Origin: JAKJGV01 sp964617565
GTDB lineage: Bacteria > Verrucomicrobiota > Kiritimatiellia > CAIQIC01 > JAGNIJ01
DNA: 6,605 bases
Reading direction: 5' to 3'
NCBI GenBank assembly: GCA_964617565.1
Contig: CAZTYH010000097.1
Location: 1 to 6,605 of the forward strand
Shown here: positions 5,758-6,605 of the stretch, piece after piece
Layout: the number at the start of each line of letters is the position of its first letter
How positions within the stretch are numbered: position 1 is the first letter of the stretch
Made by a program: the position numbers and the translations under genes
Notes under the pieces: generated by a model
What the model was told of the DNA's origin: nothing
The model's database searches: none
The model's input: the letters and a program-made list of their open reading frames with translations, nothing else

Positions 5758-6605
5758 ATGCCGACTTTTCGCAATAGACGAGGCCGGGTGCTGGGGTTGT
5801 TTGTTCTCCTGTTCAACCTTGGGGCAGCGATTTATGCGCAAACACCCACTCGCGAGATCCTGAATCCTTATAAATCGGTGCAATGGGATGGCGTTCAACA
5901 TTACCTGGCGAACCTGCATACCCACACCATGTATTCGGACGGCGATTACACGCCGCACGCCGCGATTGATGCCTATCACCAGCTTGGCTATCGCATCCTT
6001 GCGCTGACCGACCACGATAACGATCACTATGACGCAAGGCCCGCGATCCTTTATCCTTGGACCAATCTCAGCGGCATTTTTGAGGAGATCCGCGAAGAGC
6101 GAAACAGGTCGTGGCGATGGACCGCCAGGAAATACGGGAGCTTTTCGGCTCCGTGGGAGAATCGGGACCCGGAAATCCTGGGCATGGTTTCTGTTGAAGG
6201 GACCGAGATCAGTCTGTCGCATCACATCGTCAGCCTGTTCAACGATTACGCGGGCTACACGTTTTCGGAAGAGGAGGCGTTCGTCGAAATCGGGAAGCGG
6301 GGAGGTCTTGCGGTCTTTGCGCATCCGGGAAGATACAAGGAAACGCTGGATTGGTATGTCTCGTTCTACGAAAAACATGACCACCTGATCGGCGTCGAGG
6401 TTTACAATCAGAAAGACCGGCATTCCGGCGACAGGGATTTCTGGGATCGCCTGCTGCATCGCCTGATGCCGGATCGTCCTGTCTGGGGGTTCGCGGGTGA
6501 CGACATGCATCAGCGGGGCCATCTCGGATGGAACTACACCGTGCTCCCTCTTGAAGTGTTGAACAAGGAGCAGGTCCGTTCGGCCATCGAGGCGGGCGCA
6601 TTTTA
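5758..6605 (+). CDS. exported PHP-domain metal-dependent phosphoesterase-like protein, 3' end cut by window edge
   Basis: The frame opens at ATG 5758 and is open for 282 codons to the edge. Residues 1-27 form a Sec signal peptide: a basic start (RNRRGR), a hydrophobic core (VLGLFVLLFNLGAA) and a likely cleavage after IYA, so the enzyme should act outside the cytoplasm. The rest is a PHP domain: NLHTHTMYSDG (H54, H56, D61), ALTDHD (H86), SVEGTEIS (E147/E150), SHHIVSLF (H155/H156), VFAHPGR (H189) and GFAGDDMH (D248/D249, H251). These are the expected metal ligands, so an active hydrolase fold is likely. PHP proteins act on phosphoester substrates; the substrate here cannot be told. A segment rich in W, R and E at about 108-137 separates the TDH motif from the Glu motif. 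The gene is divergent from nqr and has no evident functional tie to it. Confidence 0.9.
   Translation, partial: MPTFRNRRGRVLGLFVLLFNLGAAIYAQTPTREILNPYKSVQWDGVQHYLANLHTHTMYSDGDYTPHAAIDAYHQLGYRILALTDHDNDHYDARPAILYPWTNLSGIFEEIREERNRSWRWTARKYGSFSAPWENRDPEILGMVSVEGTEISLSHHIVSLFNDYAGYTFSEEEAFVEIGKRGGLAVFAHPGRYKETLDWYVSFYEKHDHLIGVEVYNQKDRHSGDRDFWDRLLHRLMPDRPVWGFAGDDMHQRGHLGWNYTVLPLEVLNKEQVRSAIEAGAF

Noticed and set aside
5716..6522. Minus-strand open frame of 268 codons opposite the PHP gene
   Set aside because: The plus strand here has a ribosome binding site, a signal peptide and the full PHP motif set; the minus frame has none of these.

Overview
The window carries most of an nqr operon, encoding the Na+-translocating NADH:quinone oxidoreductase (Na+-NQR). 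It lies on the minus strand in the canonical order nqrA-B-C-D-E-F, reading from about 5400 down to position 1. A divergent plus-strand gene begins at 5758; it encodes a Sec-exported PHP-domain metal-dependent phosphoesterase-like protein and runs off the right edge. About 260 sequenced bases of non-coding DNA lie between the two, including an AT-rich heptad-repeat element arranged as an imperfect inverted repeat.

The sequence is a scaffold with three runs of exactly 100 N (1804-1903, 3309-3408, 5398-5497), probably placeholder gaps. The first removes the end of nqrD and the start of nqrE, the second falls inside nqrB, and the third removes the start of nqrA. Comparison with remembered Vibrio-type subunits suggests that the second and third gaps hide clearly more than 100 bases. 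nqrF lacks only about its last ten codons, at the left edge.

The operon is tightly packed: nqrA and nqrB are one base apart, nqrB and nqrC overlap by 8 bases, nqrC and nqrD are four bases apart, and nqrE and nqrF ten. NqrF takes electrons from NADH through FAD and a 2Fe-2S centre. They pass through the NqrD/NqrE iron centre and the covalent FMNs of NqrC and NqrB to quinone, and Na+ is pumped outward. All visible cofactor motifs are present except one: NqrB has Gln where the flavinylation consensus has Asp.

Organism: GC-rich coding DNA, a complete-order nqr operon, an exported PHP protein and an AT-rich repeat of the type AAATCCG/AAATTCG with a CTAAACAA core. From memory, such repeats are scattered through genomes and MAGs of Planctomycetes, Omnitrophota, Hydrogenedentota and other PVC-like groups. 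A bacterium from one of these groups, probably an uncultivated one, is the best guess, but it is an inference. I found no RNA genes, CRISPR arrays or insertion sequences.
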